A DNA stretch of 64,000 nt from an uncultured Paraprevotella sp. Its GTDB lineage: Bacteria; Bacteroidota; Bacteroidia; Bacteroidales; Bacteroidaceae. The stretch spans positions 15,566 to 79,565 of the forward strand of contig URKA01000008.1 of NCBI GenBank assembly GCA_900548345.1. Reading direction: 5' to 3'. The position numbers were made by a program, and so were the translations under genes. The first letter of the stretch is position 1; every line of letters begins with the position of its first letter. This document shows, piece by piece, positions 62,871-64,000 of the stretch. The notes under the pieces are model-generated. The model had not been told where the DNA came from and ran no database searches. It was given only the letters and a program-made list of their open reading frames with translations.

Positions 62871-62906
62871 CCACCCCATCCTTTCCTTTGTCAGAAGAGG
62901 ATGGGG
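62871..62906 (-). terminator. terminator of the methylmalonyl-CoA mutase gene
   Basis: CCCCATCCT (62874-62882) pairs with AGGATGGGG (62898-62906). On the minus strand the stem is followed within a few bases by TTGTTTT. It lies 30 bp past the stop codon. Confidence 0.75.
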
Positions 62907-62935
62907 CGGAAGTTGTTGTTATCGTGCCTAATGGC

Positions 62936-64000
62936 TTATTCCTTATCCAGAAGAATCTTCATCATCTCGCAGGCAGCCTTGGCTACGGAAGTACCGGGGC
63001 CGAAGATGGCTGCTACGCCTGCCTGATAGAGGAAGTCATAGTCCTGTGCGGGAATCACACCGCCGGCAATGACCATGATGTCCTCGCGGCCCAATTTCTT
63101 CAGTTCTTCGATTACCTGAGGAATCAAGGTCTTGTGGCCGGCTGCCAGAGAACTTACACCCATGATGTTCACGTCGTTCTCCACTGCCTGACGGGCAGCT
63201 TCCGCCGGAGTCTGGAACAACGGTCCCATGTCTACGTCGAAACCGCAGTCGGCATAACCGGTTGCGCAAACCTTGGCACCGCGGTCGTGACCGTCCTGTC
63301 CCATCTTGGCTATCATGATACGCGGACGGCGTCCCTCCTGTTTTGCGAACTCTTCCGTCAACTCGCACGCCCGTGCAAAGTCGGCATCTGTCTTGCTTTC
63401 TGATGAATACACTTGTGATATGGTTCTGATGATGGCTTTATAACGGCCTACGACAGCTTCGCAGGCATCGGAAATCTCTCCCAAGGTAGCGCGCACGCCG
63501 GCTGCCTTCACGGCCAGGTCGAGCAGGTTGTTCTGGCTCTTCTTGCCTTCGTTGAACTCGCGCACACATTCCGTAATGGCTTCGAGTGCCTGTTTCACGG
63601 CTGCCTCGTCGCGGTTGGCCTTCAATACTTTCAGGTTTTCTTCCTGTTGCAGGCGTACGGCAGTATTGTCTACCTCAAGGATGTCAATAGGATCTTCGTG
63701 GTCAAGACGGTACTTGTTCACACCAACGATGGTCTGTGCACCGGAGTCGATGCGTGCCTGTGTACGTGCGGCAGCCTCTTCGATACGCATTTTGGGCAGA
63801 CCGGTCTCGATGGCCTTTGCCATACCGCCGAGCTTTTCGATTTCCTGGATGTGCTCCCATGCTTTGTGTACCAACTCATTGGTCAGGGTTTCCACATAGT
63901 AGGAACCTGCCCATGGGTCGATATGCTTGCATACCTGTGTCTCGTTCTGGATGTAAATCTGTGTGTTACGTGCGATACGTGCAGAGAAGTCGGTCGGCAG
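62936..64000 (-). CDS. methylmalonyl-CoA mutase large subunit, C-terminal half (window edge)
   Basis: About 354 codons are visible, and the frame stays open to the end of the window, so the start lies beyond it. Seen: LPTDFSARIARNTQIYIQNETQV and HIDPWAGSYYVE (end of the TIM barrel), then the linker and the cobalamin-binding domain (about 63300 to 62940) with MGQDGHDRGAKV (His ligand to cobalt), GVSSLAAGH and AGGVIPAQDYDFL. It interconverts methylmalonyl-CoA and succinyl-CoA in the propionate pathway. MeaB, its chaperone, is at 12372. In Bacteroides the small-subunit gene usually lies upstream, here outside the window. Confidence 0.95.
   Translation of the reverse strand: MPTDFSARIARNTQIYIQNETQVCKHIDPWAGSYYVETLTNELVHKAWEHIQEIEKLGGMAKAIETGLPKMRIEEAAARTQARIDSGAQTIVGVNKYRLDHEDPIDILEVDNTAVRLQQEENLKVLKANRDEAAVKQALEAITECVREFNEGKKSQNNLLDLAVKAAGVRATLGEISDACEAVVGRYKAIIRTISQVYSSESKTDADFARACELTEEFAKQEGRRPRIMIAKMGQDGHDRGAKVCATGYADCGFDVDMGPLFQTPAEAARQAVENDVNIMGVSSLAAGHKTLIPQVIEELKKLGREDIMVIAGGVIPAQDYDFLYQAGVAAIFGPGTSVAKAACEMMKILLDKE

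Larger units (their letters stand above)
62329..62935. other. 607-bp non-coding region between the insertion element and methylmalonyl-CoA mutase
   Basis: It holds a minus-strand -7 box (62341-62348), an AT-rich 21-bp tandem repeat (about 62436-62519) and the mutase terminator (62871-62906). In the stretch 62520-62870 no gene, RNA or repeat was recognised; short frames there have no similarity to known proteins. Confidence 0.7.

Overview
The window looks like a chromosomal segment from a Bacteroidales bacterium, most likely Bacteroidaceae. Evidence seen in the sequence: two SusC/SusD loci, a Bacteroidetes-type TonB/ExbB/ExbD set, PorQ- and PorE-like outer-membrane proteins, DUF1573, DUF4837 and DUF4843 proteins, a GH97 enzyme, and many promoters of the Bacteroidetes form (TTG or TTTG, 19-20 bp, then TAnnTTTG). 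No species can be named from the sequence alone.

Layout. 1-4.8 kb: the 3' part of an alpha-2-macroglobulin-like gene lacking the thioester motif, overlapped by a phytase-like esterase gene. 5.9-10 kb: a small glycan-degradation pair, an esterase-GH97 fusion followed by GH43-CBM6. 10.2-13.5 kb: DUF4837 lipoprotein, then DUF1573 protein and the MeaB GTPase. 13.9-26.1 kb: first large SusC/SusD operon (two exported C-terminal-domain proteins, SusC, SusD, DUF4843 lipoprotein, PKD-like lipoprotein, TlpA-type thioredoxin). 26.4-29 kb, minus strand: porQ-cmk-ispH. 29.2-31.8 kb: TonB, polyprenyl synthase, TatD. 31.9-34.5 kb: tRNA-Ser, then exbB, a four-helix membrane protein and two exbD genes. 34.6-37.1 kb: an Lrp/AsnC regulator facing a membrane protein-thyA-folA operon. 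37.2-39.3 kb: RNA m5C methyltransferase and a degenerate low-molecular-weight phosphatase-like protein. 39.4-48.9 kb, minus strand: PorE-like OmpA protein, a multidomain polysaccharide lyase, topoisomerase III, CapA-like protein. 49-58.7 kb: second SusC/SusD operon, same gene order as the first. 58.7-62.3 kb: remnant of an outer-membrane barrel gene next to a nested insertion (an IS4-family element inside an IS1634-like element). 62.9-64 kb, minus strand: C-terminal half of methylmalonyl-CoA mutase, the usual client of MeaB.

How the genes work together. The two SusC/SusD operons share their order with the four-component peptide importers known from Bacteroides thetaiotaomicron (BT2261-BT2264 type), so peptide rather than glycan uptake is the better guess. 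The TonB/ExbB/ExbD genes would energise them. Four exported proteins end in a similar C-terminal domain, and the window also carries PorQ and PorE homologues, so a type IX-like sorting or anchoring route is a reasonable but unproven inference.

The least explained signals are non-coding. A 22-bp repeat family built on CACAGGT occurs in three separate intergenic spots, one of them a perfect 35-bp hairpin. A 21-bp AT-rich repeat occurs at a fourth spot. Several long perfect inverted repeats sit on promoters. The last codons of folA are one arm of a perfect 26-bp hairpin.
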